DNA of 64,000 nucleotides from Streptomyces sp. NWU339 (GTDB lineage Bacteria; Actinomycetota; Actinomycetes; Streptomycetales; Streptomycetaceae): positions 62,001 through 126,000 of the forward strand of contig NZ_QFRK01000022.1 in NCBI RefSeq assembly GCF_003143855.1, in the 5' to 3' direction. Below, piece by piece: positions 1-8,583 of this stretch. The position numbers and the translations under genes are program-made. The notes beneath the pieces were generated by a model. That model saw only the letters and a list, made by a program, of their open reading frames with translations. It was not told the origin of the DNA and made no database searches. Every line of letters begins with the position of its first letter. Within the stretch, counting starts at the first letter, position 1.

Positions 1-395
1 GGAAACGACAACCCCAGACGATGCAGATACACATGCATCACCTCATGCGCCAGCGCCGCCCCGATATCCCGCCGATGCGTCCGGAACCGATCATTCAGCT
101 CCACGAAGTACTCCGGACCGGCCGCGAGCTCGACATTCGCCGCATGCCGCATCTCACGAAAACCGATGACCAACCGCGCATCCGGCAACCGGTAGTGCCG
201 CACCAACTCCCGCGCCACCCGCTGCGCCCCCAGATGAAGATCGTCCATATCGCCGAACGCCACATCCACCGGAGCCACACTGGTCGAGAACGACCGCACC
301 GTGTCGCACGACAAACGCCGGTACACCGCCGTGAGAGCCGACCGCACCGTCTCCAGATGCGGAAAGCCGTGCTCCACCGGCCCGCCGTTCGCCAC
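1..395 (-). CDS. Edge-truncated HExxH putative metallopeptidase
   Basis: The gene runs off the left edge, so only about 131 N-terminal residues are visible. The GTG at 395 follows a purine-rich GGGGGTGAGG. Near the truncated end the reading frame contains HEVMH, an HExxH zinc-metallopeptidase signature, in a helix-like context (AHEVMHVYLHRLG). The preceding text is acidic and aromatic and shows no signal peptide, so a cytoplasmic protein is likely. The third zinc ligand, if any, lies outside the window. It is divergent from the chorismate mutase gene. I cannot name the family; HExxH alone also occurs by chance, so protease activity is an inference. Confidence 0.6.
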   Translation of the reverse strand, partial: MANGGPVEHGFPHLETVRSALTAVYRRLSCDTVRSFSTSVAPVDVAFGDMDDLHLGAQRVARELVRHYRLPDARLVIGFREMRHAANVELAAGPEYFVELNDRFRTHRRDIGAALAHEVMHVYLHRLGLSF

Positions 396-519
396 GCCTC
401 ACCCCCAGGACGCCCAGAAACCGATTCCACCCTACGGCCCCGCCCCGACAACCGCCCTCGACCGACCACCCCGGCCGTCCACACCCCGAACACCACACCC
501 CCCACCCGCCACCGCCCCG

Positions 520-525
520 TAGGCT
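520..525 (+). promoter_or_regulatory. Putative -10 element of leaderless chorismate mutase transcript
   Basis: TAGGCT ends 8 nt before the ATG at 534, so transcription would begin at or next to the start codon. No Shine-Dalgarno sequence precedes the ATG. No clear -35 hexamer is visible about 17 nt further upstream. Confidence 0.45.
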
Positions 526-533
526 GCCACCCC

Positions 534-896
534 ATGACCACCAGCAACACCGGTACCGGAGACATCGACCCCGCAGTCCGCGAGGAACTCGTCCGGTTGC
601 GCGACAGCATCGACAACATCGACGCCGCCGTCGTCCACATGCTCGCCGAACGCTTCAAATGCACCCAGCAGGTCGGCCGCCTCAAGGCCCGCCACCACCT
701 GCCACCCGCCGACCCCGCCCGCGAAAGCCGGCAGATCACCCGACTGCGCACCCTCGCCGAGAACGCCAAACTCGACCCGGCCTTCGCCGAGAAATTCCTC
801 AACTTCATCATCGCCGAGGTCATCCGCCACCACGAACACATCGCCGACACCACCACCAGGAACACCACCGGCAACTCCACACCCACCACCGACTGA
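534..896 (+). CDS. Chorismate mutase, monofunctional AroQ type
   Basis: This 120-residue protein should isomerise chorismate to prephenate, the committed step toward phenylalanine and tyrosine. It has the all-helical AroQ layout: a long first helix with alternating Arg and acidic residues (RLRDSIDNID near 21-30), then QVGRLKA near 46-52 whose Lys is an expected active-site residue, and a helix ending EVIRHHEHI near the C-terminus. There is no fused prephenate dehydratase or dehydrogenase, which is the usual arrangement in Streptomyces, and no signal peptide, unlike the secreted mycobacterial enzyme. The in-frame sequence upstream of 534 is low-complexity His/Pro/Arg text and not protein-like. 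The start lies just behind a TAGGCT hexamer, so the mRNA may be leaderless. Confidence 0.88.
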   Translation: MTTSNTGTGDIDPAVREELVRLRDSIDNIDAAVVHMLAERFKCTQQVGRLKARHHLPPADPARESRQITRLRTLAENAKLDPAFAEKFLNFIIAEVIRHHEHIADTTTRNTTGNSTPTTD

Positions 897-1009
897 CACC
901 CCCGAAAACCCGCAGAGGCGCGCATCGGGGAGCCCCCACAACACCGGGCAGGGACCACGTACCGATCCGCCTCTGTGCCACACCGGCGGCATCGGGCAGC
1001 ATGGCCTGC

Positions 1010-3514
1010 ATGTCCGTACTGACGCGCGACGAAGCGCACAACCGAGCACAGCTCCTCGACGTCCACCGCTACACGATCGAACTCGATCTCACCACCGGTG
1101 ACGACACCTTCGACTCCCACACCCTGATCCGCTTCACCGTCCTCACCGACCAGGACGACACGGACACCTTCGTCGAAGTCAAGCCCGCCGAGCTGCGCTC
1201 CGTCACCCTCGACGGACACCCCCTCGACCCCGGCACCCTCCACGGCAACCGACTGCCGCTCAAGGGCCTCACCCCCGGCGAACACGAACTACGCCTCGAC
1301 GCCACCATGCACTACTCCCGCACCGGCGAAGGCATGCACCGCTTCACCGACCCCGCCGACGGCGAGACCTACGTCTACACCCAGCTCTTCATGGACGACG
1401 TCCAACGCGTCTTCGCCGCCTTCGACCAGCCCGACCTCAAAGCCGTCTTCGAGATGACCGTCACCGCCCCCCACAACTGGACGGTCCTCGCCAACGGCAT
1501 CACCGAACACCTCGGCCAAGGCCGCTGGAAAGCGGCCCCCACCCCCCTCATCTCCACCTACCTCGTCGCCGTCGCCGCAGGCCCCTGGCACACCGTAAGC
1601 ACCGAACACCGCGGCCTGCCCTTCGCCCTCCACTGCCGCCGCTCCCTCGCACCCCACCTCGACGCCGACGCCGACGAACTCCTCGACATCACCCGCTCCT
1701 GCTTCGACCGCTACCACGAAAAATTCCAGGAACCCTACCCCTTCGACTCCTACGACCAGGCATTCGTCCCCGAATTCAACGCCGGCGCCATGGAGAACCC
1801 CGGACTCGTCACCTTCCGCGACGAATTCGTCTTCCGCTCCGCCGTCACCGACACCCAACGCCAGACCCGCGCCATGGTCATCGCCCACGAAATGGCCCAC
1901 ATGTGGTTCGGCGACCTCGTCACCCTCACCTGGTGGGACGACATCTGGCTCAACGAGTCCTTCGCCGAATACATGGGCTACCAGACCACCGCCGAAGCCA
2001 CCCGCTTCGCCGACACCTGGACCGACTTCGGTATCACCCGCAAACCCTGGGGCTACGACGCCGACCAACGCCCCTCCACCCACCCCGTCGCCCCCGAGAA
2101 CGTCCAGGACACCGCCTCCGCCCTCCTCAACTTCGACGGCATCTCCTACGCCAAGGGCGCCTCCGCACTACGCCAACTCGTCACCTGGCTCGGCGAAAAA
2201 GACTTCCTCGCCGGCATCAACACCCACATCGACCGGCACAAATTCGCCAACGCCACCCTCGCCGACTTCATCGACTCCCTCGCCTCCGCCACCGACCGCG
2301 ACGTCCACGCCTGGGCCGACGCCTGGCTCCGCACCACCGGCGTCGACACCCTCACCCCCCAACTCCACACCGACAACGGACACTGGCACCTCGCCATCCG
2401 CCACGCGGACGGCGACAGCCGCCCCCACCGCATCACCCTCGGCCTCTACGACCACGACCTCGACGACACACGCGGCCTCACCCTCCGCACCCGCTTCGAA
2501 GCCGACCTCCCCACCCACGGCGACACCACCATCAGCGCCCCGGGCCCACGCCCCGCCCTCCTCGTCCTCAACGACGGCGACCTCACCTACGCCAAGATCC
2601 GCTTCGACGACGAGTCCTTCCGGACCATCCAGACCCGCCTGTCCGGACTGCCCGACCCCCTCACCCGCGCCGTCATCTGGAACGCCCTGCGCGACGCCGT
2701 CCGCGACGGCGACCTCCCCGCCACCACCTACCTGGACATCGCCCGCACCCACCTCCCGCACGAAACCGACCTCGCCCTCGTCCAAGGCGCCCTCACCTTC
2801 GCCACCACCCACCTCGCCGACCGCTACGTCACCCCCGAACAACGGCCCGCCGCCCTCACCACCCTCACCGACCTGTGCCGCGACCTCATCCGCCGCACCG
2901 AGGACGGCGACCACCCCGACCTGCGCCTCATCGCCGTACGCCACCGCATCGACACCGCCGCCCACCCCCACACCATCGCCGCCTGGCTCGCCGACGGCAC
3001 CGTCCCCGGCGGCCCCGAACTCGACCCCGAACTCCGCTGGCGCATCCTCACCCGCCTCGCCGTCCTCGACGCCACCGACGAAACCGCCATCGCCGCCGAA
3101 CTCGCCCACGACCCCAGCGCCACCGGCCAGGAAGGCGCCGCCCGCTGCCGCGCCGCCCTGCCCCACGAAGACGCCAAGGCCCGCGCCTGGGACGCCATGT
3201 TCCACACCGACGACCTGTCCAACTACCTGTTCACCGCCACCGCCCAGGGCTTCTGGCAACCCGAACAAGCAGACCTCGTACGCCCCTACGTCGCCCGCTA
3301 CTACAAGGACGCCGTCGCCCTCGCCGCCCGCCGCGGCCCCGCCCTCGCCGAAGCCGCCGGCCGCTGGGCCTTCCCCGCCCACGCCGTCGACCCCGAAAAC
3401 CTCCGCCTCGGCGAGAAATCCCTCCGCAAGGCCGACCCGACCCCCGCCCTCCGCCGCAAACTCGTCGACCAGCTCGACGACCTGGCCCGGGCACTGCGCG
3501 TACGCCAGGCATGA
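1010..3514 (+). CDS. pepN: Aminopeptidase N (M1 zinc metallopeptidase)
   Basis: An 834-residue cytoplasmic aminopeptidase that removes N-terminal residues from peptides. The diagnostic M1 motifs are intact: the exopeptidase motif GAMEN at 259-263, the zinc site HEMAH at 293-297, and the third ligand Glu in NESFAEY 19 residues later. The N-terminal beta domain (about 1-190) and the C-terminal helical ERAP1_C-like domain (about 530-834) are both present, so the enzyme is full length. The start MSVLTRDEA matches the conserved N-terminus of the family in Streptomyces; an ATG nine bases upstream (1001) is a weaker alternative. It follows chorismate mutase by 113 nt and is closed by a hairpin at 3531-3565. 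Codon bias is extreme, almost always C at third positions. Confidence 0.93.
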   Translation: MSVLTRDEAHNRAQLLDVHRYTIELDLTTGDDTFDSHTLIRFTVLTDQDDTDTFVEVKPAELRSVTLDGHPLDPGTLHGNRLPLKGLTPGEHELRLDATMHYSRTGEGMHRFTDPADGETYVYTQLFMDDVQRVFAAFDQPDLKAVFEMTVTAPHNWTVLANGITEHLGQGRWKAAPTPLISTYLVAVAAGPWHTVSTEHRGLPFALHCRRSLAPHLDADADELLDITRSCFDRYHEKFQEPYPFDSYDQAFVPEFNAGAMENPGLVTFRDEFVFRSAVTDTQRQTRAMVIAHEMAHMWFGDLVTLTWWDDIWLNESFAEYMGYQTTAEATRFADTWTDFGITRKPWGYDADQRPSTHPVAPENVQDTASALLNFDGISYAKGASALRQLVTWLGEKDFLAGINTHIDRHKFANATLADFIDSLASATDRDVHAWADAWLRTTGVDTLTPQLHTDNGHWHLAIRHADGDSRPHRITLGLYDHDLDDTRGLTLRTRFEADLPTHGDTTISAPGPRPALLVLNDGDLTYAKIRFDDESFRTIQTRLSGLPDPLTRAVIWNALRDAVRDGDLPATTYLDIARTHLPHETDLALVQGALTFATTHLADRYVTPEQRPAALTTLTDLCRDLIRRTEDGDHPDLRLIAVRHRIDTAAHPHTIAAWLADGTVPGGPELDPELRWRILTRLAVLDATDETAIAAELAHDPSATGQEGAARCRAALPHEDAKARAWDAMFHTDDLSNYLFTATAQGFWQPEQADLVRPYVARYYKDAVALAARRGPALAEAAGRWAFPAHAVDPENLRLGEKSLRKADPTPALRRKLVDQLDDLARALRVRQA

Positions 3515-3530
3515 ATTGCGGACGCTTTAC

Positions 3531-3565
3531 TGTCGGGGGCGCCGCACCTCACGGCACCCCCGACA
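3531..3565 (+). terminator. Rho-independent-like hairpin after pepN
   Basis: The arms TGTCGGGGG-C-GCCG and CGGC-A-CCCCCGACA form a 14-pair stem with one C-A mismatch and a 7-nt loop, 16 nt after the pepN stop codon. There is no U tract, as is common for Streptomyces terminators. Confidence 0.65.
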
Positions 3566-3711
3566 ATGCGAACTCATGACCGAAATATGAACGGCAGTCA
3601 TGAATGCTCATACGAGCACCCGGTCGCACAATTCAACTCTTGTCCATAACCATTCATGCGCAGTCCGCCGAACGGTCACATACGACCTCATCACTACCCA
3701 TCGGTAAGCCC

Positions 3712-3717
3712 TAGGCT
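3712..3717 (+). promoter_or_regulatory. Putative -10 element of leaderless pyk transcript
   Basis: TAGGCT lies 7 nt upstream of the pyk ATG at 3725. No ribosome binding site is present between them. Confidence 0.4.
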
Positions 3718-3724
3718 CAACACC

Positions 3725-5161
3725 ATGCGCCGAGCAAAAATCGTCTGCACGCTGGGGCCCGCCACCGACACATACGACCAGATCAAAGACCTGGTCGACG
3801 CCGGAATGGACGTCGCCCGATTCAACCTCAGCCACGGCACCCACGCCGAGCACGAGGAGCGCTACCACCGCGTACGAAAAGCCGCCGACGAAACCGGCCG
3901 CAGCGTCGGCCTCCTCGCCGACCTCCAAGGCCCGAAAATCAGACTCGGCCACTTCACCGAAGGCCCCGTACTCCTCGAACACGGCGACACCTTCACCATC
4001 ACCGTCGAAGACGGCGCCCAAGGCGACCGCCACACCAGCGGCACCACCCACGCCGGCCTCGCAGACGACGTCACCCCCGGCGAACGCATCCTCATCGACG
4101 ACGGCAAAGTCACCCTCGAAGTCACCGCCATCGACGGCCCCCGCGTCCACACCACCGTCATCGAAGGCGGCATGGTCTCCGACCACAAAGGCCTCAACCT
4201 CCCCGGCGTCGCCGTCTCCGTCCCCGCCCTCTCCAAAAAGGACGAGGACGACCTCCGCTGGGCCCTGCGCACCGGCTTCGACACCATCGCCCTCTCCTTC
4301 GTACGCAGCGGACGCGACATCAAGGACGTCCACCGCATCATGGAAGAAGAAGGCCGCCGCCTCCCCGTCATCGCCAAAATCGAAAAACCCCAAGCCGTCG
4401 AGAACATCGACGACATCGTCGCCGCATTCGACGCCGTCATGATCGCTCGCGGAGACCTCGGCGTCGAAATGCCACTCGAACAAGTCCCCATCGTTCAAAA
4501 ACGCGCCATCAAACTCGCCAAACGCAATGCCAAACCGGTCATCGTCGCCACCCAAATGCTCGACTCGATGATCGACAACGCCCGCCCCACCCGCGCCGAA
4601 GCCTCCGACGTCGCCAACGCCGTCATCGACGGCACCGACGCCGTCATGCTCTCCGGCGAAACCAGCGTCGGAAAACACGCCATCCACACCGTCCGCACCA
4701 TGGCCCGCATCGTCGAAGCAGCCGAAGAAGACCTCCTCGCCAAAGGCCTCCCACCCCTCACCGAACGCAACAAACCCCGCACCCAAGGCGGCGCCGTGGC
4801 CCGCGCGGCAGCGGAAATCGGCGACTTCCTCGGCGCCAAGTTCCTCGTCGCCTTCACCCGCTCCGGCGACACCGCCCGCCGCCTCTCCCGCTACCGCTCA
4901 CCCATCCCCCTCCTCGCCTTCACCACCGACCCCGCCACCCGCTCCCAACTCAGCCTCACCTGGGGCGTCGAAACCTTCCTCGGCCCCCACGTCGGCACCA
5001 CCGACGCCATGGTCGACCAGGTCGACGAACTCCTGCTGCGGTACGCCCGCTGCGAGAAGGGCGACACGGTCGTCATCACGGCCGGCTCCCCTCCCGGCGT
5101 CCCCGGCTCGACCAACCTCGTCCGCGTCCACCACATCGGCGAGGACGACAGCCCCAAGTAG
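3725..5161 (+). CDS. pyk: Pyruvate kinase
   Basis: A 478-residue glycolytic enzyme that transfers phosphate from phosphoenolpyruvate to ADP. The sequence shows the N-terminal TKIVCTLGP-like start (KIVCTLGPAT), the substrate motif FNLSHGTH, DLQGPKIRLG opening the B domain, the family signature AKIEKPQAVENID with its catalytic Lys, and MIARGDLGVEMP binding metal and substrate. The C-terminal allosteric domain is complete and ends shortly after ITAGSPPGVPGSTN. The length is normal for a bacterial type II enzyme. I chose ATG 3725 because the conserved MRRAKIVCTLGP begins there and upstream in-frame sequence is not conserved-looking. The gene stands alone, facing the LAGLIDADG-like gene at its 3' end. 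Confidence 0.95.
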   Translation: MRRAKIVCTLGPATDTYDQIKDLVDAGMDVARFNLSHGTHAEHEERYHRVRKAADETGRSVGLLADLQGPKIRLGHFTEGPVLLEHGDTFTITVEDGAQGDRHTSGTTHAGLADDVTPGERILIDDGKVTLEVTAIDGPRVHTTVIEGGMVSDHKGLNLPGVAVSVPALSKKDEDDLRWALRTGFDTIALSFVRSGRDIKDVHRIMEEEGRRLPVIAKIEKPQAVENIDDIVAAFDAVMIARGDLGVEMPLEQVPIVQKRAIKLAKRNAKPVIVATQMLDSMIDNARPTRAEASDVANAVIDGTDAVMLSGETSVGKHAIHTVRTMARIVEAAEEDLLAKGLPPLTERNKPRTQGGAVARAAAEIGDFLGAKFLVAFTRSGDTARRLSRYRSPIPLLAFTTDPATRSQLSLTWGVETFLGPHVGTTDAMVDQVDELLLRYARCEKGDTVVITAGSPPGVPGSTNLVRVHHIGEDDSPK

Positions 5162-5179
5162 CCTTCACAGGGCCCCGGT

Positions 5180-5935
5180 TCAGTACTTGGGGCCCACGTG
5201 GCGGTCCATCAGGGCCACGGAGGCCTTCTTGGCGACGGAGACGTTGAAGGGGGCGCCGCCCCGGGTGCAGTGCGTCCACTCGACACCGAGCCGGTCCAGG
5301 GCGTCGGTGTACAGCCTCCGGATGTCGTCCGACTTGTTGGTGAAGAAGTACCTGGGGTACTCGTAGCGCTTCCGCTCACCGCCGACCACGCGGGTGGTCC
5401 AGTTGGTGATCCGGCACCCGTCGGAGTGAATGAGACCGCGGACGAACTCCCACGGGTGAGCCTCGACGACGGCCCGCTGCCAGGGCTCGAGGACGATCGG
5501 CCGCTCATGCTTCTTGCCGGGGCCGTGCTGGGGGAAGAGCCGTGGCCAGTAGAGGGAGTAGCTGGTGACCGCCACACAACCCTGCTTCGTCTGGACATAG
5601 AAGCCGATACCGGGGCGGACTCGAAGAATGGCTTCACGGCACTGCTCGATCAACCCTGGCCACGCGTCCGCGCAGGCGATCCGCAGGTAGTAGCCAGAAC
5701 GCGGGTGCGCGCTGATGCAGCCATCGCCGAGGTAGAGGCCGAGGAGATAGGCGTACGCAGGCGCATCAGCAGGGGGCCCCGGATCTGGGGCCGCCATGCG
5801 TGGGGAGGGCTCCAGGTGCCGCTGCCAGGATCGGAGCGCGGCGCGCGAGATGCCCGTCTCACGGCTCACTGAATTGAGGCTGCGGCCCTGAGCCACCAAT
5901 GCGAGTGCCTGCTTGCGGGTGCTGATGCCGTACAT
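5180..5935 (-). CDS. HTH protein with two LAGLIDADG-like motifs
   Basis: A protein of about 251 residues. The first 40 residues form a helix-turn-helix of the resolvase/transposase type (RKQALALVAQG ... SVSRETGISRAALRSW). Two LAGLIDADG-like helices follow: LLGLYLGDG near residue 66 and FVRGLIHSDGC near 167, each ending in the acidic residue that binds catalytic metal in homing endonucleases. The spacing of about 100 residues fits a single-chain, two-repeat enzyme. Start is ATG 5935, or GTG 5941 two codons earlier; neither has a clear ribosome binding site. It lies about 107 nt downstream of the tRNA gene on the same strand. It may be a free-standing homing endonuclease or a regulator that co-opted the fold; similar proteins are often annotated only as regulators. 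Confidence 0.75.
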   Translation of the reverse strand: MYGISTRKQALALVAQGRSLNSVSRETGISRAALRSWQRHLEPSPRMAAPDPGPPADAPAYAYLLGLYLGDGCISAHPRSGYYLRIACADAWPGLIEQCREAILRVRPGIGFYVQTKQGCVAVTSYSLYWPRLFPQHGPGKKHERPIVLEPWQRAVVEAHPWEFVRGLIHSDGCRITNWTTRVVGGERKRYEYPRYFFTNKSDDIRRLYTDALDRLGVEWTHCTRGGAPFNVSVAKKASVALMDRHVGPKY

Positions 5936-6041
5936 GTGCACACCGTGTGCCAGCGATCACAGCAACACGCAGCAAAAGGCGGATGTTCACCAGAACGTGG
6001 ACATCCGCTTGGGGTGGAAATCTTGGAATCGAAGGAAAAGT

Positions 6042-6115
6042 GCCCCGGGTGGGATTCGAACCCACACTGTCGGTGGTTTGAGCACCGCTTCTCTAACCAG
6101 TTGGAATACCGGGGC
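6042..6115 (-). tRNA. tRNA with CAA anticodon (tRNA-Leu by anticodon)
   Basis: The reverse strand folds into a cloverleaf. The 7-bp acceptor stem is GCCCCGG with CCGGGGC, the anticodon stem CGGTG/CACCG encloses the loop CTCAAAC giving anticodon CAA, and the T arm is GTGGG-TTCGAAT-CCCAC. The D stem is short (TTC/GAA plus a C-A mismatch) with the conserved GG in its loop. CCA is not encoded; the next base is A, suitable as discriminator A73. The variable region is only 5 nt (ACAGT), whereas bacterial tRNA-Leu normally has a long class II variable arm. The decoding identity is therefore uncertain although the fold is good. Confidence 0.78.
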
Positions 6116-6219
6116 CTGTGAAACGAAGGCTGGCGGTGGCCCGCCGTGCCCCCACCCTACCGCAGCTGGGTACGCTCTTGTCAGCAGTACCGGTCTGCCC
6201 CGCACCAAGGAGCCCCCAC

Positions 6220-6876
6220 GTGAGCGTCCCCGAGTCGCCCCAGCCAGTAGACGCGTCCGACGACGACAAGTCGCACGTGCCTCCGATGACGACCCGTGTC
6301 GTGATCGCCGAGGACGAGGCGCTGATCCGGCTCGATCTCAAGGAGATGCTGGAGGAGGAGGGGTACACCGTCGTCGGTGAGGCCGGTGACGGTGAGCGGG
6401 CGGTGGAGCTGGCGCGGGAGCACCGGCCGGATCTGGTGATCCTCGATGTGAAGATGCCGAAGCTGGACGGTATCTCGGCGGCGGAGAAGATCGCCGAGGA
6501 GAGCATCGCGCCGGTGTTGATGCTGACGGCGTTCTCGCAGCGTGATCTGGTGGAGCGGGCGCGGGACGCGGGGGCGATGGCGTATCTGGTGAAGCCGTTC
6601 TCGAAGAGTGATGTGGTGCCGGCGATCGAGATGGCGGTGTCGCGGTTCACGGAGTTGCGGGAGCTGGAGCGTGAGGTCGCGGATCTGAGTCTGCGGCTGG
6701 AGACGCGGAAGCTGGTGGATCGGGCGAAGTCGGTGTTGCAGACGGTGTACGGGTTGTCGGAGCCGGCGGCGTTCCGGTGGATCCAGAAGACGTCGATGGA
6801 CCGGCGGATGTCGATGCAGCAGGTGGCGCAGGCGGTCATCGATGACGCGGCGGAGAAGAAGGCGTCGAAGGGGTAG
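6220..6876 (+). CDS. pdtaR: ANTAR-domain response regulator (PdtaR-like)
   Basis: A 218-residue two-component response regulator whose output domain binds RNA and acts as an antiterminator. The receiver domain has the acidic pair E31-D32, phospho-acceptor Asp76 in VILDVKMP, and Lys125 in YLVKPF. The ANTAR domain occupies about 140-205 and includes LVDRAKSVLQ and the aromatic helix AFRWIQKTSMDRRMS. GTG 6220 has an AAGGAG 7 nt upstream and gives the N-terminal extension MSVPESPQPVD typical of Streptomyces orthologues; ATG 6289 is an internal alternative. No histidine kinase is adjacent, as is usual for this orphan regulator. The gene converges on livF with a shared hairpin between them. Confidence 0.9.
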   Translation: MSVPESPQPVDASDDDKSHVPPMTTRVVIAEDEALIRLDLKEMLEEEGYTVVGEAGDGERAVELAREHRPDLVILDVKMPKLDGISAAEKIAEESIAPVLMLTAFSQRDLVERARDAGAMAYLVKPFSKSDVVPAIEMAVSRFTELRELEREVADLSLRLETRKLVDRAKSVLQTVYGLSEPAAFRWIQKTSMDRRMSMQQVAQAVIDDAAEKKASKG

Positions 6877-6893
6877 GTGTCGGTTGTGTGCTT

Positions 6894-6925
6894 GAGGCCC
6901 GGTTCCCGAGGGGGAGCCGGGCCTC
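6894..6925. terminator. Bidirectional terminator between pdtaR and livF
   Basis: Two 14-nt arms (GAGGCCCGGTTCCC and GGGAGCCGGGCCTC) pair with one G-T wobble around a GAGG loop. It sits 17 nt after the pdtaR stop and 40 nt from the livF stop, so it can serve both converging genes. Confidence 0.8.
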
Positions 6926-6928
6926 AGT

Positions 6929-6948
6929 GCTGTGCTGTGCTGTGCTGT
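6929..6948. repeat. Pentanucleotide microsatellite, four GCTGT units
   Basis: Four uninterrupted copies of GCTGT follow the terminator hairpin in the pdtaR-livF gap, with a degenerate fifth copy (GTTGC). Noncoding and probably selectively neutral, but potentially variable in copy number between strains. Confidence 0.8.
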
Positions 6949-6965
6949 GTTGCGTTGTGGGTGGG

Positions 6966-7682
6966 TCAGTCGACGCCGAGGTAGGCCTTGCGGACGGATT
7001 CGTCGTGGAGGAGTTTCTGTCCGGTTCCGGAGAGGACGATGTTGCCGACTTCCATGACGTGGCCGTGGTCGGCGAGGGAGAGGGCGGCCTGGGCGTTCTG
7101 TTCGACGAGCAGGATGGTGGTGCCCTGGGATTTCAGCTCGGCGATGGTGGCCATGATTTTCTGCATCATGATCGGTGAGAGGCCCATGGAGGGTTCGTCG
7201 AGCATGAGGAGTTTGGGTTGGGACATGAGTGCTCTGCCCATGGCGAGCATTTGCTGTTCTCCGCCGGAGAGGGTTCCTGCGGCCTGTTTGCGGCGTTCTC
7301 CGAGGATGGGGAAGAGGTCGTAGGAGCGTTGGATGTCTTTCTCGATGCCTGCCTTGTCGTTGCGGAGGAAGGCGCCGAGGCGGAGGTTGTCCTCGATGGT
7401 CATGCGGGGGAAGATGTGGCGGCCTTCGGGGGAGTGGGCGAGGCCGTGGGCGACGATGTCGTGTGCCGGGATCTTCTTGAGGGATTTGCCGTTGAATTTG
7501 ATCTGGCCGCCGATGGGCTTGAGGAGGCCGGAGAGGGTGCGCAAGGTGGTGGTTTTGCCTGCGCCGTTGGTGCCGATGAGGGTGACGACTTGGCCGGCTT
7601 CGACTTTGAAGGAGATTCCCTTGACGGCTTGGATCTTGCCGTAGGCGACTTTGAGGTCTTCGACTTCGAGCAGTGCGGTCAT
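6966..7682 (-). CDS. livF: Branched-chain amino acid ABC transporter ATPase LivF
   Basis: A 238-residue ABC ATPase that powers leucine, isoleucine and valine uptake as partner of LivG. Walker A is GTNGAGKT near 37-44, the signature LSGGEQQML near 137, Walker B LLMLDEPSMG, and the switch His region follows in LLVEQNAQ. The sequence GLAHSPEGRHIFPRMT is characteristic of LivF. It is the last gene of the leftward liv cluster; its ATG overlaps the livG stop in an ATGA context (four bases), indicating translational coupling. It ends against the hairpin at 6894-6925. Confidence 0.93.
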   Translation of the reverse strand: MTALLEVEDLKVAYGKIQAVKGISFKVEAGQVVTLIGTNGAGKTTTLRTLSGLLKPIGGQIKFNGKSLKKIPAHDIVAHGLAHSPEGRHIFPRMTIEDNLRLGAFLRNDKAGIEKDIQRSYDLFPILGERRKQAAGTLSGGEQQMLAMGRALMSQPKLLMLDEPSMGLSPIMMQKIMATIAELKSQGTTILLVEQNAQAALSLADHGHVMEVGNIVLSGTGQKLLHDESVRKAYLGVD

Positions 7683-8578
7683 CGGTCGTTCTCCTTGCCG
7701 GGCGCGGCGTCCGTGGTGGCCTCGGCGGCTGCTTCCGCGGCTTCGACTTCGGCTGCTTCTTCGGCGCCGGGGTCGTTCGCGATGGGGTCTCCGATGTAGG
7801 CGGCGATGACGCGTTCGTCGGCCTGGACGGTGGCTGCGTCGCCTTCGACGAGTTTTTGTCCTTGGACGAGGACGGCGACGCGGTCGCAGAGGTTGAAGAT
7901 GAACCGCATGTCGTGCTCGATGACGAGGACGGCGATGCCTTTGTCGCGGATGGCGAAGACGAGTTGTTCGGTGTCGCGGGTTTCTTGGGGGTTCATGCCG
8001 GCGGTGGGCTCGTCGAGGAGGAGGAGTCCGGGTTCGCTGGCGAGGGCGCGGGCGATTTCGAGGCGGCGTTGTTCGCCGTAGGGGAGGTTGCGGGAGAGGT
8101 GTTCGGCCTTGTCGGCGAGGCCGACGAACTCGAGGAGTTCCATGGCGCGTTCGCGGGAGGCGGCTTCGGCCTTGTGGAAGCCGGGGCCGCGCAGGAGGGC
8201 GGACCAGAGGCCTTCTTTGGTGCGGGTGTGGCGGCCGACGAGGACGTTTTCGAGGACCGTCATGTTGCTGAAGAGGCGGATGTTCTGGAAGGTGCGGGCG
8301 ATGCCGGCGGCGGTGACCTTGAAGGACTTGGGGGGCAGGACCTTGTCCTTGTAGCGGACTTCGCCTTCGGTGGGGATGTAGAGGCCGGTGAGGCAGTTGA
8401 AGAAGGTGGTCTTGCCGGCGCCGTTGGGTCCGATGAGGCCGACGATTTCGCCGCTGTTGACGGTGAGGTCGACGTCGCGGACGGCGGTGAGGCCGCCGAA
8501 GCGCATGGTGACGCCTCGGGCGTCGAGGATGGTTTCGCCGGTGGGGGCGTTCTGGGTGGTGGTGTCGGTGGTGGTCAT
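7679..8578 (-). CDS. livG: Branched-chain amino acid ABC transporter ATPase LivG
   Basis: A 299-residue ABC ATPase of the LivG type. Walker A is GPNGAGKTT, the signature is LPYGEQRRLEIARAL, Walker B is LLLLDEPTAGMNP, and the LivG-specific stretch GIARTFQNIRLF is present. About 40 extra C-terminal residues, rich in Ala and Glu (PGAEEAAEVEAAEAAAEATT), form an acidic tail not found in the E. coli protein. It overlaps livF by four bases and ends 5 nt from the livM stop, so it belongs to the same transcript. Confidence 0.93.
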   Translation of the reverse strand: MTTTDTTTQNAPTGETILDARGVTMRFGGLTAVRDVDLTVNSGEIVGLIGPNGAGKTTFFNCLTGLYIPTEGEVRYKDKVLPPKSFKVTAAGIARTFQNIRLFSNMTVLENVLVGRHTRTKEGLWSALLRGPGFHKAEAASRERAMELLEFVGLADKAEHLSRNLPYGEQRRLEIARALASEPGLLLLDEPTAGMNPQETRDTEQLVFAIRDKGIAVLVIEHDMRFIFNLCDRVAVLVQGQKLVEGDAATVQADERVIAAYIGDPIANDPGAEEAAEVEAAEAAAEATTDAAPGKENDR

Positions 8579-8583
8579 GGTGG

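Noticed and set aside
2168..3382. Long minus-strand frame opposite pepN rich in Gly, Val, Glu and Ala
   Set aside because: It is the mirror frame produced by the extreme third-position GC of pepN; the translation has no motif and the M1 protease on the other strand is unambiguous.
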